Positions 23,802 to 32,412 of a stretch of 56,301 nt of DNA are shown here, piece after piece; position 1 is the first letter of the stretch, and every line of letters starts with the position of its first letter. The DNA is from CAYQVW01 sp964421245 (lineage in GTDB: Bacteria > Margulisbacteria > WOR-1 > XYC2-FULL-46-14): NCBI GenBank assembly GCA_964421245.1, contig CAYQVW010000011.1:1-56301 (forward strand). The letters run 5' to 3'. The notes below the pieces were generated by a model. It had not been told where the DNA came from. It saw only the letters and a list, made by a program, of their open reading frames with translations, and did not search any database. A program made the position numbers and the translations under genes.

Positions 23802-26800
23802 CTTTTTTGTTTTTTTCTTTTTGGTCTCTTCTGTTTTTGCATTTTCAATTCCACCGGCCCAAGCTGGTACAAACTTACTAAGAAACGGTGGGTTTGAAGA
23901 AGGTCTGGTAAAAAAGATTCCGCGTTATTGGGGCGATGAATATTATAACAATGAAATAATTGCTGGCTATAAAGGTAAATCAATAAAGATAGAAAACAAA
24001 AAACCGGCAATGTCGATTGCTGCTCAAAAAGTCTCTCTTCCATCAGGTACCAAGAAAGTTCAATTAACAGCGTTTATCAAGGCCGAAAATGTTGTCCCAG
24101 GCAAAGAGATTTGGAACAAGATGAATATTCAAGTTCTCTTCTTCGATAAAAATGAAAAGCAATTAGGCGGATGGCCGCAGCTTGGTCCGTGGAAAGATAG
24201 TTTCGATTGGAAGTTTGTTGGCCGCCAATTTTTTGTTCCAAAGGGATCGGTAAAAGCCAAAATTGTTTTTGGTCTTTATGATGCAGTTGGAGTTGCTTAT
24301 TTTGATGACGTAATTTTAGAAGCGGTTCCTGCTTCTTCTGATAAATATAATTTAGTTGAAAATGGTGATTTTGAGATTTGGGAAGGATGGGCTTATGGCG
24401 GATCAGAGGATTGGGCAATTGCATATCCGGCACAAAAGGGTGTTGGTGCACTTTATATAAATAATAAGGTTCCTGTTTGGTCCTTTGCATCTCAATCGAT
24501 CCCACTTGATGGTCAAAAAGTTAAGAAGGTTTATCTTGAAGCTTATGTAAAAGCCAAGAATGTTGTTCAAGGGAAGAAATCGTGGCAAAAAGCGCGTGTA
24601 AATATTGAATTTAAAGATGGAAAAGGAAAACGTATCGGTGGCTGGCCGATTGTCGGAGCCTTTACAGGAACAATTCCAAAATGGAAAAAATATTCTGCAA
24701 CCTTTGCTGTTCCAGAAGGGACAAAGCGTCTAGATCTATTTGCTGGATTGCTTGAGTGTGCTGGTGAGGCTTGGTTTGATTCTATTAGAATAGAAGGCTA
24801 TACAAAATCAGGAGCAAGGGTTGAGCGTGGTGGAATTTCTGTTACAGAAAAGGGGAGTTGGTATGAGTTTAAACCTCCTAAAGATGACTTTGCAAACACT
24901 GCTGTTGATCTAAGTTATTTATTGGATGCTCCGGCGGGCAAACATGGTTTTATGACTGCACGAGATGGACATTTTTACTTTGCCAACGGAACTAGGGCTC
25001 GTTTTTGGGGGACCAATCTATATCCTCCAACCACCTTTCCGTCAAAAAAAGATGCAAAGTATATTGCAAAACGTTTAGCCAAGTCTGGCTGTAATTTGGT
25101 TCGTATTCACCACTTAGATGCTTTTTGGGCAAATCCAAATATCTTTGACCCAAAGTATAATGATACTCAACATATCAATATGGCAACACTTGATAAGCTT
25201 GACTATCTCATATATCAACTAAAGCAAAATGGTATTTATGTCTTTATGGATCTGTTGGTAGATCGTAAGTTTAAGACTGGGGATGGGGTCAAAGATTATA
25301 AGAATGTTACTCGAGGGGCTAAGATTTCTGGATTTTATAATAGAAGGCTGATCGCTCTTCAGAAAAAGTACGCAAAACAGATATTACAGCACAAAAATCC
25401 TTATACCAAATTGCGCTATGTAGATGACCCGGCAATTGTCTCTTATAAAATAATCAATGAAGCGATGCTCTATTATCTTGGAACGCAGTTTGGTTTATCA
25501 AAAGTTTATGTTAAAGAATTGGATTCTTTGTGGAACAAATGGTTGGTGAATAAATATGGAAGCAGAGCGGCTCTTGATCGTGCCTGGACCGACAAATATG
25601 GAAGAGTTGATCTTCGTCCCAATGAAGATCCTAAGAAGGGCAATGTAGCACGCGCTGACACCCCTCTGAAGTATCAACGCAGTGGCAGTGAGCGGGTAGA
25701 GCCAAAGCGTTTAAAAGATACCATGCAGTTTTACTATGATTACCAAGTTAAATATTTCAAAGAGATGGAGAGATATTTAATCGGTTTAGGGTGTCGTGTT
25801 CCGATCTCTGGTTCAAATCATTGGGTCAATGTTTGGGCAGATGTTAAATCTAATGCAACTCTAGATTATATTGATCGGCATCGTTATTGGGATCATCCAC
25901 AATTTGGCTACGGGACCAAAGTTGTTTTTGAAAATCAGCCAATGGTGAAAAGCCCCAAAGATTCTCTACCAAACAATTTCGCATACTATAAGGTTGCTGG
26001 AGTACCTTTTGTAATCTCTGAATGGAATTGTTGTTTTCCAAATGAATATCGGGTTGAAGGGCCAATTATGATGGCAGCGTACGCCAATTTACAAGATTGG
26101 GATGGGGTTTTACAGTTTAGTTTTAATCATGCTGGGTGGACTGCTCCGATAAAAGACAATTTTGATATTTCTCAGTGGCCCAATGTTTGGAGTCAGTGGC
26201 AGGCAGCGGCTTTACTCTTCCATCGTGGAGATGTAAAACCGGCAAAATATACTTATAAACAGACTGTTGGACAAGATGAGCTTCTGGGACCAATTTATGA
26301 GGATAATCCAATTGCAGATGAGCCGTTTTTGCCATTAGTTTCAAAGACCGAGATTAATTTTGCAAGGAATGGTAATACTCCGGCAACGGATGGTTTTATT
26401 AATCAGTTTGTTGATACAAAAAACAAGGTTCTTTATTCTGATACCAAAGAATTAAAATGGAATTATGGTGATGGGGTCTTTGTTGTAAATACAAAGAAAT
26501 CGCAGATTGCGATCGGATTCCTAAAAGACAAGGAAGTTAAATTATCTAATGTGACTTTTAAATCCAGAACCAGATTTGCTTCTCTTGCCCTAAATAGTTT
26601 GGATAATAAATCAATTGGACAGTCAAAACGTTTACTTTTAACTGCGGCTGCCAGGATAGAGAATAAAGGGCAGAAGTTTGTTGAATCACGTACTCAGCTT
26701 AAGGCAGTAGGGGAGAAACCGATTTTAGTTGAGGGAGTTGATTCGAGGATTACTTTAAATAGAAAACCTCAAGCTGTCTATGCTCTAGATGTAAATGGGA

Positions 26801-26886
26801 AGAGAAAATATCAGATTTCGACGTCTGGTAATTCATTTGATATTAGATCAAGTGAGCAGGCGTTTTATTACGAGATAGTTCTTTAG
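23782..26886 (+). CDS. Secreted clan GH-A glycosidase with two CBM-like domains
   Basis: A 1034-residue exported enzyme. It starts at a TTG with a strong AGGAAGGAG site, inside the end of the GH94 gene. A Sec signal peptide (KYFLANFFVFFFLVSSVFA) ends near residue 28. Two jelly-roll carbohydrate-binding-like domains follow (about 30-175, beginning NLLRNGGFEEG, and about 190-340, beginning NLVENGDFEIW). A TIM barrel (about 380-850) opens with FANGTRARFWGTNLYPP. The likely acid/base Glu is in YKIINEAMLYY near residue 557 and the nucleophile Glu in FVISEWNCCF near residue 746, the two-Glu arrangement of clan GH-A (GH5-like or related). A C-terminal beta domain follows. It probably cuts polysaccharide outside the cytoplasm to feed the phosphorylase. 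The exact family and substrate are uncertain. Confidence 0.82.
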   Translation: MKYFLANFFVFFFLVSSVFAFSIPPAQAGTNLLRNGGFEEGLVKKIPRYWGDEYYNNEIIAGYKGKSIKIENKKPAMSIAAQKVSLPSGTKKVQLTAFIKAENVVPGKEIWNKMNIQVLFFDKNEKQLGGWPQLGPWKDSFDWKFVGRQFFVPKGSVKAKIVFGLYDAVGVAYFDDVILEAVPASSDKYNLVENGDFEIWEGWAYGGSEDWAIAYPAQKGVGALYINNKVPVWSFASQSIPLDGQKVKKVYLEAYVKAKNVVQGKKSWQKARVNIEFKDGKGKRIGGWPIVGAFTGTIPKWKKYSATFAVPEGTKRLDLFAGLLECAGEAWFDSIRIEGYTKSGARVERGGISVTEKGSWYEFKPPKDDFANTAVDLSYLLDAPAGKHGFMTARDGHFYFANGTRARFWGTNLYPPTTFPSKKDAKYIAKRLAKSGCNLVRIHHLDAFWANPNIFDPKYNDTQHINMATLDKLDYLIYQLKQNGIYVFMDLLVDRKFKTGDGVKDYKNVTRGAKISGFYNRRLIALQKKYAKQILQHKNPYTKLRYVDDPAIVSYKIINEAMLYYLGTQFGLSKVYVKELDSLWNKWLVNKYGSRAALDRAWTDKYGRVDLRPNEDPKKGNVARADTPLKYQRSGSERVEPKRLKDTMQFYYDYQVKYFKEMERYLIGLGCRVPISGSNHWVNVWADVKSNATLDYIDRHRYWDHPQFGYGTKVVFENQPMVKSPKDSLPNNFAYYKVAGVPFVISEWNCCFPNEYRVEGPIMMAAYANLQDWDGVLQFSFNHAGWTAPIKDNFDISQWPNVWSQWQAAALLFHRGDVKPAKYTYKQTVGQDELLGPIYEDNPIADEPFLPLVSKTEINFARNGNTPATDGFINQFVDTKNKVLYSDTKELKWNYGDGVFVVNTKKSQIAIGFLKDKEVKLSNVTFKSRTRFASLALNSLDNKSIGQSKRLLLTAAARIENKGQKFVESRTQLKAVGEKPILVEGVDSRITLNRKPQAVYALDVNGKRKYQISTSGNSFDIRSSEQAFYYEIVL

Positions 26887-27040
26887 TTTTTTTATTTTCC
26901 AGAAAGCTTCTTCTTCTACTTTTTCCTTGATGAAAGAGTAGCAAAAAATCAGTGGAAATCGCAATACATTATATGTTTTTGGCTTAATAATATAATGTGG
27001 TAGGTGTTTTCAACGGGGTGTTACCATGTCTCCGGGGTGG

Positions 27041-27151
27041 GGAGGTGAGCTGCGTAGCGATTCTGAGCAGAGCGAAGAAAGCGGAGCAGCGAGGGCTTTT
27101 GAAAACACTTGACTTTCTTTGTTACTTTCTTTGCTTGACCAAAGAAAGTAA
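27041..27151. repeat. About 110-bp dispersed repeat, copy 2 (inverted)
   Basis: A reverse-oriented copy of 21080-21190, from GGTGAGCTGCGTAGCG to the ACTTTCTTTG/CAAAGAAAGT hairpin (27124-27149). The hairpin loop keeps the plus-strand CTTGAC sequence, so the loop is inverted relative to the rest of the repeat. A more diverged hairpin of the same style (CTACTTTTTC / GAAAGAGTAG) lies just upstream near 26918-26942. The gene-free stretch 26887-27261 contains these repeats, a 9-bp inverted repeat ACATTATAT/ATATAATGT near 26965-26998, and the terminator of the next gene. Confidence 0.85.
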
Positions 27152-27202
27152 GGGAAAGAGGCTTTACACAATATTTCTTATACGATAGAAGAAAGGCTGC
27201 TG

Positions 27203-27241
27203 AAAAAAAAGAAAAATCCCCATAATTAATTATGGGGATTT
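27203..27241 (-). terminator. Rho-independent terminator
   Basis: A perfect palindrome with 14-bp arms (27214-27241, core CCCCATAATT/AATTATGGGG). On the minus strand a TTTTTCTTTTTTTT run follows. It is 20 nt past the stop of the minus-strand gene at 27262. Confidence 0.85.
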
Positions 27242-27261
27242 CTTGTTGTAAACAAAAAAGG

Positions 27262-27753
27262 TTATTTTATTATTTGTTTCCAAACTGCATTAATTGCTGC
27301 AACATCTTTTACAGAATTAATTTTGTCTAATCCTTTAACAGTATTTCCTTTTTCAGCCCATCTAACAATAATTGCATGTTTTAATTTAGTAGAATCTATT
27401 TTGTCTCCTTTTGAAATAGGATTTTTACCGTTATTTGTTAATGTGCCGTTGATGGTTATCAACGCAGGTCTTTTTCCCTTTATTCTTTTTCCTCCAAGCA
27501 ATCTAGCAATGTTTGCTAGTAAAGTTGGATAGCCGCTATAGGCATTTTTTAGCCAGCCTTTCATATTAAATTTTTGTGATGAAAGGTCTGTTAAATTTAT
27601 TCCCTTTGCTTGCGCTGCTTTTTCGGTTTTTTTGTATCCACCCGAAGTTTTGGCAACTTTAACGATACTTGCTTCATCAGTCAAATCCAGTTTCGAAGCT
27701 CCTTTACCCTGCAACGGAGTCAGCTGTCCGAGTCCTTCTATTCCATATCCCAT
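27262..27753 (-). CDS. Uncharacterised protein
   Basis: A 163-residue, basic, mostly helical protein beginning MGYGIEGLGQLTPLQGKG, with Gly- and Lys-rich segments (SGGYKKTEKAAQAKGINLTDL, LLGGKRIKGKRPALITINGTL). It has no signal peptide, membrane segment or recognised domain. It is a convincing gene: a strong AGGAGGTA site, a near-perfect sigma-28-like promoter (27791-27819) and its own terminator, making a complete single-gene unit. Its role is unknown; the link is the shared promoter type. Confidence 0.72.
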   Translation of the reverse strand: MGYGIEGLGQLTPLQGKGASKLDLTDEASIVKVAKTSGGYKKTEKAAQAKGINLTDLSSQKFNMKGWLKNAYSGYPTLLANIARLLGGKRIKGKRPALITINGTLTNNGKNPISKGDKIDSTKLKHAIIVRWAEKGNTVKGLDKINSVKDVAAINAVWKQIIK

Positions 27754-27790
27754 ATAAATACCTCCTATTTTATCATTTCGAACCTAACTT

Positions 27791-27819
27791 TATATCGACA
27801 CCATTTCTCAAAAATTTCA
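27791..27819 (-). promoter_or_regulatory. Sigma-28-like promoter (near consensus)
   Basis: On the minus strand TGAAATTT (27812-27819), 14 nt, then CGATATA (27791-27797). It serves the gene starting at 27753. Confidence 0.75.
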
Positions 27820-27825
27820 CCTAAT

Positions 27826-28053
27826 TTATAAATGTTCTTCTATATTAGTAGGGATGAATCCGAAGCCGCGTTGGATCGGTTGAGTGATTTTCATAGAAAC
27901 TCTCACTGAATTTCCTTGTGCATCAAGCATGTTTAGAGCAATTTCGTTATTTCCTTTTGAAGGTTTTTTTGATTTTGAATTAGGGGGAACAAGTCGAAGC
28001 GACTTTTTTGGAGAACTATTTTGAGGTTTGCCGACGTACATAAATGGTACCAT
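27826..28053 (-). CDS. Uncharacterised small protein
   Basis: A 75-residue protein with a basic, Ser/Pro/Lys-rich first half (KPQNSSPKKSLRLVPPNSKSKK) and a second half of short strands (NEIALNMLDAQGNSVRVSMKI) resembling a flagellin/FlaG-like fragment in composition only. An AGGAGGATAC ribosome-binding site supports the start at 28053. An extended -10 (TGTTATAAT, minus strand, -10 at 28080-28085) is the likely promoter, unlike its neighbours. I do not recognise the family. Confidence 0.55.
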   Translation of the reverse strand: MVPFMYVGKPQNSSPKKSLRLVPPNSKSKKPSKGNNEIALNMLDAQGNSVRVSMKITQPIQRGFGFIPTNIEEHL

Positions 28054-28079
28054 CTTCGTATCCTCCTATTGTCGCTTAC

Positions 28080-28088
28080 ATTATAACA
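28080..28088 (-). promoter_or_regulatory. Extended -10 promoter
   Basis: The minus strand reads TGTTATAAT, an extended -10 (TGn plus TATAAT at 28080-28085), about 27 nt before the ATG at 28053. No good -35 is seen. Confidence 0.4.
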
Positions 28089-28106
28089 CATATTTGACAA
28101 ATAACA

Positions 28107-28135
28107 TGAAATTTTTCCCTAATCCCTGCGATAAT
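28107..28135 (+). promoter_or_regulatory. Sigma-28-like promoter of the GH8 gene
   Basis: TGAAATTT (28107-28114), 14 nt, then CGATAAT (28129-28135). The ATG at 28141 is only 6 nt beyond, so the mRNA would be leaderless; no ribosome-binding site is present. Confidence 0.65.
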
Positions 28136-28140
28136 ATATC

Positions 28141-29328
28141 ATGAGGGTTTTATTATTAATTGCATCCCTAATATTGATTTTAACAACTGGATGTTCTGTT
28201 AATAATCGAAATAATTCTTCTAGTGATCAATTTTCTTTTTCTCCGGGTAGTGGAAGTCCAGAGGTTGTTGTAGGGACAAGAGTTTACCCATCCGCTGCTA
28301 CACTCGAAGGTTCTTCATTTACACAATCCGAGGCAGATCAACGTTGTGCTGATGCCTGGAGCTATTTCAAACAAGAATTAGTTCAATCTGATGGAGCGGT
28401 GCTGCGAACAGAAGATAATACGGTGGTATCTGAAGGGCAATCTTACGGAATGATGTTGGCGGTGCAAAATAATGACCAAACTACTTTTGATAAAATTTGG
28501 TATTGGACCAAAACACACCTACAAACAAATAATCCATATGGTCTGTTCGCATGGCATGCCTATCCTAATGGTTATGTTATTGATCATGAACCTGCTCCTG
28601 ATGCAGAAGAGATGATTGCTATGGCCCTGTTTTTTGCATCTAAAAGATGGGGAGATGGATCAGCTCCATACAATTATTCAATTCAAGCAAAAAGTATTTT
28701 AGTTAATATTTTGAAATATGAAATGACCTCAGATTATTATCTAACCTTTAATGTTACCGAGAAAACAAAATTTAACCCTTCCTATTATATGCCGGCTTTC
28801 TATCGACTTTTTGCTACTTATAGTGGGGATTCAACCTGGAACACGGTGGCTTCAAATTCTTATAAGTTAATTAATAATGTTACTAGAAGTTCATATGGAA
28901 ATAGCAATAACGGTCTGGTTCCTGATTGGTGTCTAAAAGATGGATCTCTAATGAGTACTGGCCAGGATTTTTATTACGATGCGATGCGAGTACCATTTTT
29001 TATTGGTATGGATGCAGTTTGGTTTCCTAAAGCCGAGCCACAAGCACAGACTTATGTTGATAAGGTTATCGGATTTTTTGGTCCCAAGCGCAACAACTTG
29101 GGAAACAGATATAAATTGGATGGCACAGAACTTTCTACCAGTAGTTCTACTGCTTGGCTTTCTTCTTTTGCTGGTGGGGCAATGGGGGGCTCTTCAAATA
29201 GCTATAAGGTTGCTTTTTTTAATCATTTAATGTATTTAACTTGGCCGACCGGGCAATATCGCTATTATGATATTTGTTGGCTTAATTTGGGTTTATTAAT
29301 GTCTTCGGGTAATTTTAGAGTGTATTGA
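28141..29328 (+). CDS. GH8 glycosidase lipoprotein
   Basis: A 395-residue lipoprotein (MRVLLLIASLILILTTGC, Cys at 18) with a GH8 catalytic domain. GH8 members are endoglucanases, xylanases, chitosanases or reducing-end xylose-releasing enzymes. The acid Glu is in SEGQSYGMM (Glu98). APDAEEMIAMALFFASKRW near residue 152 and NPSYYMPAFYRLFA near residue 216 are family landmarks. The APDAEE form with a long helix resembles the reducing-end exo-oligoxylanase branch more than BcsZ-type endoglucanases, though the substrate stays uncertain. The domain is full length and membrane-anchored on the outer side. It sits upstream of the sugar permeases but has its own sigma-28-like promoter and looks leaderless. 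Confidence 0.88.
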   Translation: MRVLLLIASLILILTTGCSVNNRNNSSSDQFSFSPGSGSPEVVVGTRVYPSAATLEGSSFTQSEADQRCADAWSYFKQELVQSDGAVLRTEDNTVVSEGQSYGMMLAVQNNDQTTFDKIWYWTKTHLQTNNPYGLFAWHAYPNGYVIDHEPAPDAEEMIAMALFFASKRWGDGSAPYNYSIQAKSILVNILKYEMTSDYYLTFNVTEKTKFNPSYYMPAFYRLFATYSGDSTWNTVASNSYKLINNVTRSSYGNSNNGLVPDWCLKDGSLMSTGQDFYYDAMRVPFFIGMDAVWFPKAEPQAQTYVDKVIGFFGPKRNNLGNRYKLDGTELSTSSSTAWLSSFAGGAMGGSSNSYKVAFFNHLMYLTWPTGQYRYYDICWLNLGLLMSSGNFRVY

Positions 29329-29449
29329 TTCTTTAATCCCGCAAACCCTAATCTATCTTAGGATAGTGATTGTCCCTGATCTCTCGGATCCGGGAAATCC
29401 TGGGAAAATCAAAATCAGAGATAAGATCCGGGATCAGGGTTTAAAGAAT
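29328..29449. repeat. Long imperfect inverted repeat after the GH8 gene
   Basis: The outer arms ATTCTTTAA (29328-29336) and TTAAAGAAT (29441-29449) enclose the inner arms CCCTGATC...CGGATC (29374-29390) and GATCCGGGATCAGGG (29425-29439). The structure may act as a terminator or be a small inserted element. No T-run follows. Confidence 0.55.
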
Positions 29450-29464
29450 GACTAGCAAACTTTA

Positions 29465-29493
29465 TTGATAATTCCCGCTATTTATAGTATTAT
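29465..29493 (+). promoter_or_regulatory. Vegetative promoter of the permease operon
   Basis: TTGATA (29465-29470), 17 nt, then TATTAT (29488-29493), 15 nt before the ATG at 29509. There is no Shine-Dalgarno sequence, so the first permease mRNA has a very short leader. Confidence 0.6.
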
Positions 29494-29508
29494 TTTAGTA
29501 CGATATCT

Positions 29509-30441
29509 ATGAAGGAATTAATTCGACAGTTCAAAAAGTACAGAATAGCATACCTTTTCTTACTTCCCACAGTAATTGGCATGTTGATCATGCACGCTGC
29601 TCCGATTGTACAGGGCATCATGATGTCGTTCCTCAAGCTGAATCAGTTCACTATCAACCAATATTTATCAGCTCCATTCATTGGTTTTGAGAATTTTTAC
29701 AATGTTTTATTTAATCTAAATAGTCCAATCCGTTTGGGAATTCTAGAAGCAACTCGCAATACTATTATATACTCGGTTATCGTAACACTTGGAACACTAG
29801 CCCTGGGAATGATCGTTGCCCTAATGGTTAATCGTAACTTTGCGGGAAAGAGACTTGTTCGAACCCTCTTTCTTTTTCCATGGGTAGTTCCAACTTACGT
29901 TACTGGTATTTTATGGGGATTTATGTGGCAGAGGGGAGTTGGAATCATCAATATTATATTAGTAGATATTCTACACCTCTTACCAACTAAACCTTTTTGG
30001 TTGATTGGGCCAAACACCCTTTGGGCAATTATTATTCCAACTATCTGGCGTTTTTGGCCATTCTCGATGCTTCTTCTATTAGCTGGAATGCAATCAATCC
30101 CAGAGGCGCTTTATGAGGCAGCAGATATTGATGGTGCTTCTCCTTGGAGAAAGTTTTGGAATATTACCTTCCCAATGTTGACTCCTGTTTGGGCGGTCTT
30201 AATTTTATTTGGAATGATTTATAACACCTACAGTTTTAACATTGTATACATGATGTTTGGGTTTGGAGCTGGTTTCCCAGGTGAGTGGGGAGATCTTATC
30301 ATGACAAATATATTCAGAAACTCATTTATGCAGTGGAATTTTGGAACTGGTGCAGCTGCATCGGTTGTTCTTATGATCTGCATGATTGCATTGGTCAATG
30401 TTTGGTTTTACTTCTATAGAAGAGCAGAGCAGAGAATGTAA
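29509..30441 (+). CDS. Sugar ABC transporter permease (MalF type)
   Basis: A 310-residue inner membrane permease of the carbohydrate-uptake CUT1 class with six predicted membrane segments. The cytoplasmic EAA loop that contacts the ATPase is EALYEAADIDGASPWRKFW, near residue 200. It pairs with the next gene, whose ATG overlaps its TAA (TAATG), to form the heterodimeric channel. The binding protein is probably the one encoded at 17628. The ATPase is not in this window and may be a shared MsmX/UgpC-type protein encoded elsewhere. Length is normal for the family. Confidence 0.92.
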   Translation: MKELIRQFKKYRIAYLFLLPTVIGMLIMHAAPIVQGIMMSFLKLNQFTINQYLSAPFIGFENFYNVLFNLNSPIRLGILEATRNTIIYSVIVTLGTLALGMIVALMVNRNFAGKRLVRTLFLFPWVVPTYVTGILWGFMWQRGVGIINIILVDILHLLPTKPFWLIGPNTLWAIIIPTIWRFWPFSMLLLLAGMQSIPEALYEAADIDGASPWRKFWNITFPMLTPVWAVLILFGMIYNTYSFNIVYMMFGFGAGFPGEWGDLIMTNIFRNSFMQWNFGTGAAASVVLMICMIALVNVWFYFYRRAEQRM

Positions 30442-32237
30442 TGAAACTATCATATTATAAAAAGAAAAAAATAATTAATAATCTTATCACAGTCCTTATG
30501 CTTGTTATTCTAGCCTTTACTCTTTTTCCAATTGCATGGATGATGTATTCGTCAATTAAAGAAAACACTGATATTTTGGTTGGTAAAATTCCTCTAAGTC
30601 ATGCTCATAATGACTCAAAACATATGGACCTTGATCAAGATTCACTATGGGTTATGACTGCAGATGGGGGAGTAAATAAGTTTGATGTAAAGACTCTTAA
30701 AAGACAAAAACATAAATCGATTCAGACCTCATCGACCTTTTTTGCAACTGATCCAAAATATATTTGGATCTCGTCAGCTAATCGAGGGCTTAGTAGAATA
30801 CCAAAGAAAAACATTAAAAAACATAAGGACTATAAATTACCTTTAGGAGATTATGATCATGCCAAGGTTGTTCGGACAGCCCTAACTCGTAATAACCAAT
30901 TTGTTTGGTTTACCATGCAGTATAAGGGATTTGAGAAGGTTATCGAATTTAATACAGAGACAGAAAAGGTAAATAGGGAATTTGATCTCTATTCAGAGCT
31001 TTATTCTCCACTTCAGATACAGTCACTCTTATATGATGGGGATATTTTGTGGATTGGAACAGATAAGACTCTTGTTAAATACAATCTGACAAAAAATAAA
31101 ATTCAGCGCACTTATTCTACCGAAAACTATTTACCACTTGGACTTATAACCCTTAAAAAAATCAAGGGAGATCTAATTCTTGCTGGAAATGAAGGTGCCT
31201 ATCTCTTTTCCACAAGACAACATAGGGTTTTGCGACGAATTACCGACCAGCCGGTTGAAAGCGTTAGTATTACTAAAAACAATATAGTTTTAGGAATGAA
31301 TCGTGGTTTTACTGTTTTAAATCGTTTTTCCGGCAAGAGAACTAAGTATGAAGAACTTTTTCGTCCGATTTCTCCACACAAGGATGTAATTCCCGACGGT
31401 GATTTTATTCCGGCCGAGGTCTCGGCTGTTTTAACTGATCAAAACACTGCTTATCTTGGTTCGTCTTATGGAAGACTAACAGAGATTGATTTAACAAATG
31501 GAGAGATTAAGAACACCTCGGAATCAGGAAAGGGACATCTGGTTCTCTCCTTTATTAACTATTTTGATATGTGGCGCAATATTGATTTTGGCCTCTACAT
31601 TAGAAACTCATTTTTAATTTGTGGTGCTTCTATGGTATTTGCAATGATCTTTGCTACCTTAGCAGCGTACGCAATCGGACGTTTTGAATTTCCCGGAAGC
31701 AAATTGTTCTCTTTATCAATTTTGGCAACCCAGATGGTTCCACACATTATGTTTTTAATTCCAATTTATTCTATGTTTGTAAAGTTTACAGAGTCAACCG
31801 GAATACCCTTTAAGGGTACTTATTATGGAATAATATTTGTCTATTCTGCATTTTTTATTCCGTTTTCAATCTGGATTCTAAGAGGTTTCTTTGCTGCAAT
31901 TCCAAGAGAGCTTGAGGAGGCAGCGCGTATTGATGGCTGCTCACCCCTACAAGTGTTTTGGCATGTTGTATTGCCATTGGCTGTTCCGGGCATTATTGCT
32001 ACCGGGATCTGGGTCTTTTTAACTACTTGGGATGAGCTGATATTTGCCTGGGTTCTAACATCAGCTAGTACCATGACTATCCCGGTCGGTATTAGAAACT
32101 TTGTAGGGAATTACCAAAACCGTTTTGATCTTATGATGGCGGCAGCAACAGTTGCAACGATTCCGGTTATGGTATTGTTTTTCTTATTGCAGAAGTATAT
32201 AGTTAAAGGACTCACTGCAGGAGCTGTAAAAGGCTAA
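30441..32237 (+). CDS. Sugar ABC permease (MalG type) with inserted beta-propeller
   Basis: A 598-residue permease, about twice the usual 280. Residues 1-40 hold TM1 (LITVLMLVILAFTLFPIAW). Residues about 375-598 hold the remaining five segments and the EAA loop (EEAARIDGCSPLQVFW, near 490). Between them about 315 residues are inserted, with seven WD/Reg_prop-like beta units: LWVMTADGGVNKFD, IWISSANRGLSRI, VWFTMQYKGFEKV, LWIGTDKTLVKYN, LILAGNEGAYLF, IVLGMNRGFTVL and TAYLGSSYGRLTEID. That count fits a seven-bladed propeller. It lies in the first periplasmic loop, where MalG/MalF-type permeases meet the binding protein, so it may help dock the SBP or sense substrate. Both permease halves are intact, which argues against an assembly artefact. 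Confidence 0.9.
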   Translation: MKLSYYKKKKIINNLITVLMLVILAFTLFPIAWMMYSSIKENTDILVGKIPLSHAHNDSKHMDLDQDSLWVMTADGGVNKFDVKTLKRQKHKSIQTSSTFFATDPKYIWISSANRGLSRIPKKNIKKHKDYKLPLGDYDHAKVVRTALTRNNQFVWFTMQYKGFEKVIEFNTETEKVNREFDLYSELYSPLQIQSLLYDGDILWIGTDKTLVKYNLTKNKIQRTYSTENYLPLGLITLKKIKGDLILAGNEGAYLFSTRQHRVLRRITDQPVESVSITKNNIVLGMNRGFTVLNRFSGKRTKYEELFRPISPHKDVIPDGDFIPAEVSAVLTDQNTAYLGSSYGRLTEIDLTNGEIKNTSESGKGHLVLSFINYFDMWRNIDFGLYIRNSFLICGASMVFAMIFATLAAYAIGRFEFPGSKLFSLSILATQMVPHIMFLIPIYSMFVKFTESTGIPFKGTYYGIIFVYSAFFIPFSIWILRGFFAAIPRELEEAARIDGCSPLQVFWHVVLPLAVPGIIATGIWVFLTTWDELIFAWVLTSASTMTIPVGIRNFVGNYQNRFDLMMAAATVATIPVMVLFFLLQKYIVKGLTAGAVKG

Positions 32238-32412
32238 AATGGGTGAAATTTATTTAAATGGGGTTCGATAAGAATATGTGGGGGAGAAAATCCGAAGCAC
32301 TAAGTTCGAAATACGAAACAATAATTAATATTTAATTATTTAATATTTAAAATTATAATTTGTTTGGGATTTAGGATTTGGTATTTGGAATTTAAAAAAA
32401 AGGAGGTGTGAG

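Noticed and set aside
26997..27188. 63-codon open frame
   Set aside because: It lies inside the second copy of the dispersed repeat.
28054..28105. Sigma-28-like box for the small gene at 28053
   Set aside because: The nearest match has the wrong spacing and several mismatches; an extended -10 TATAAT fits better.
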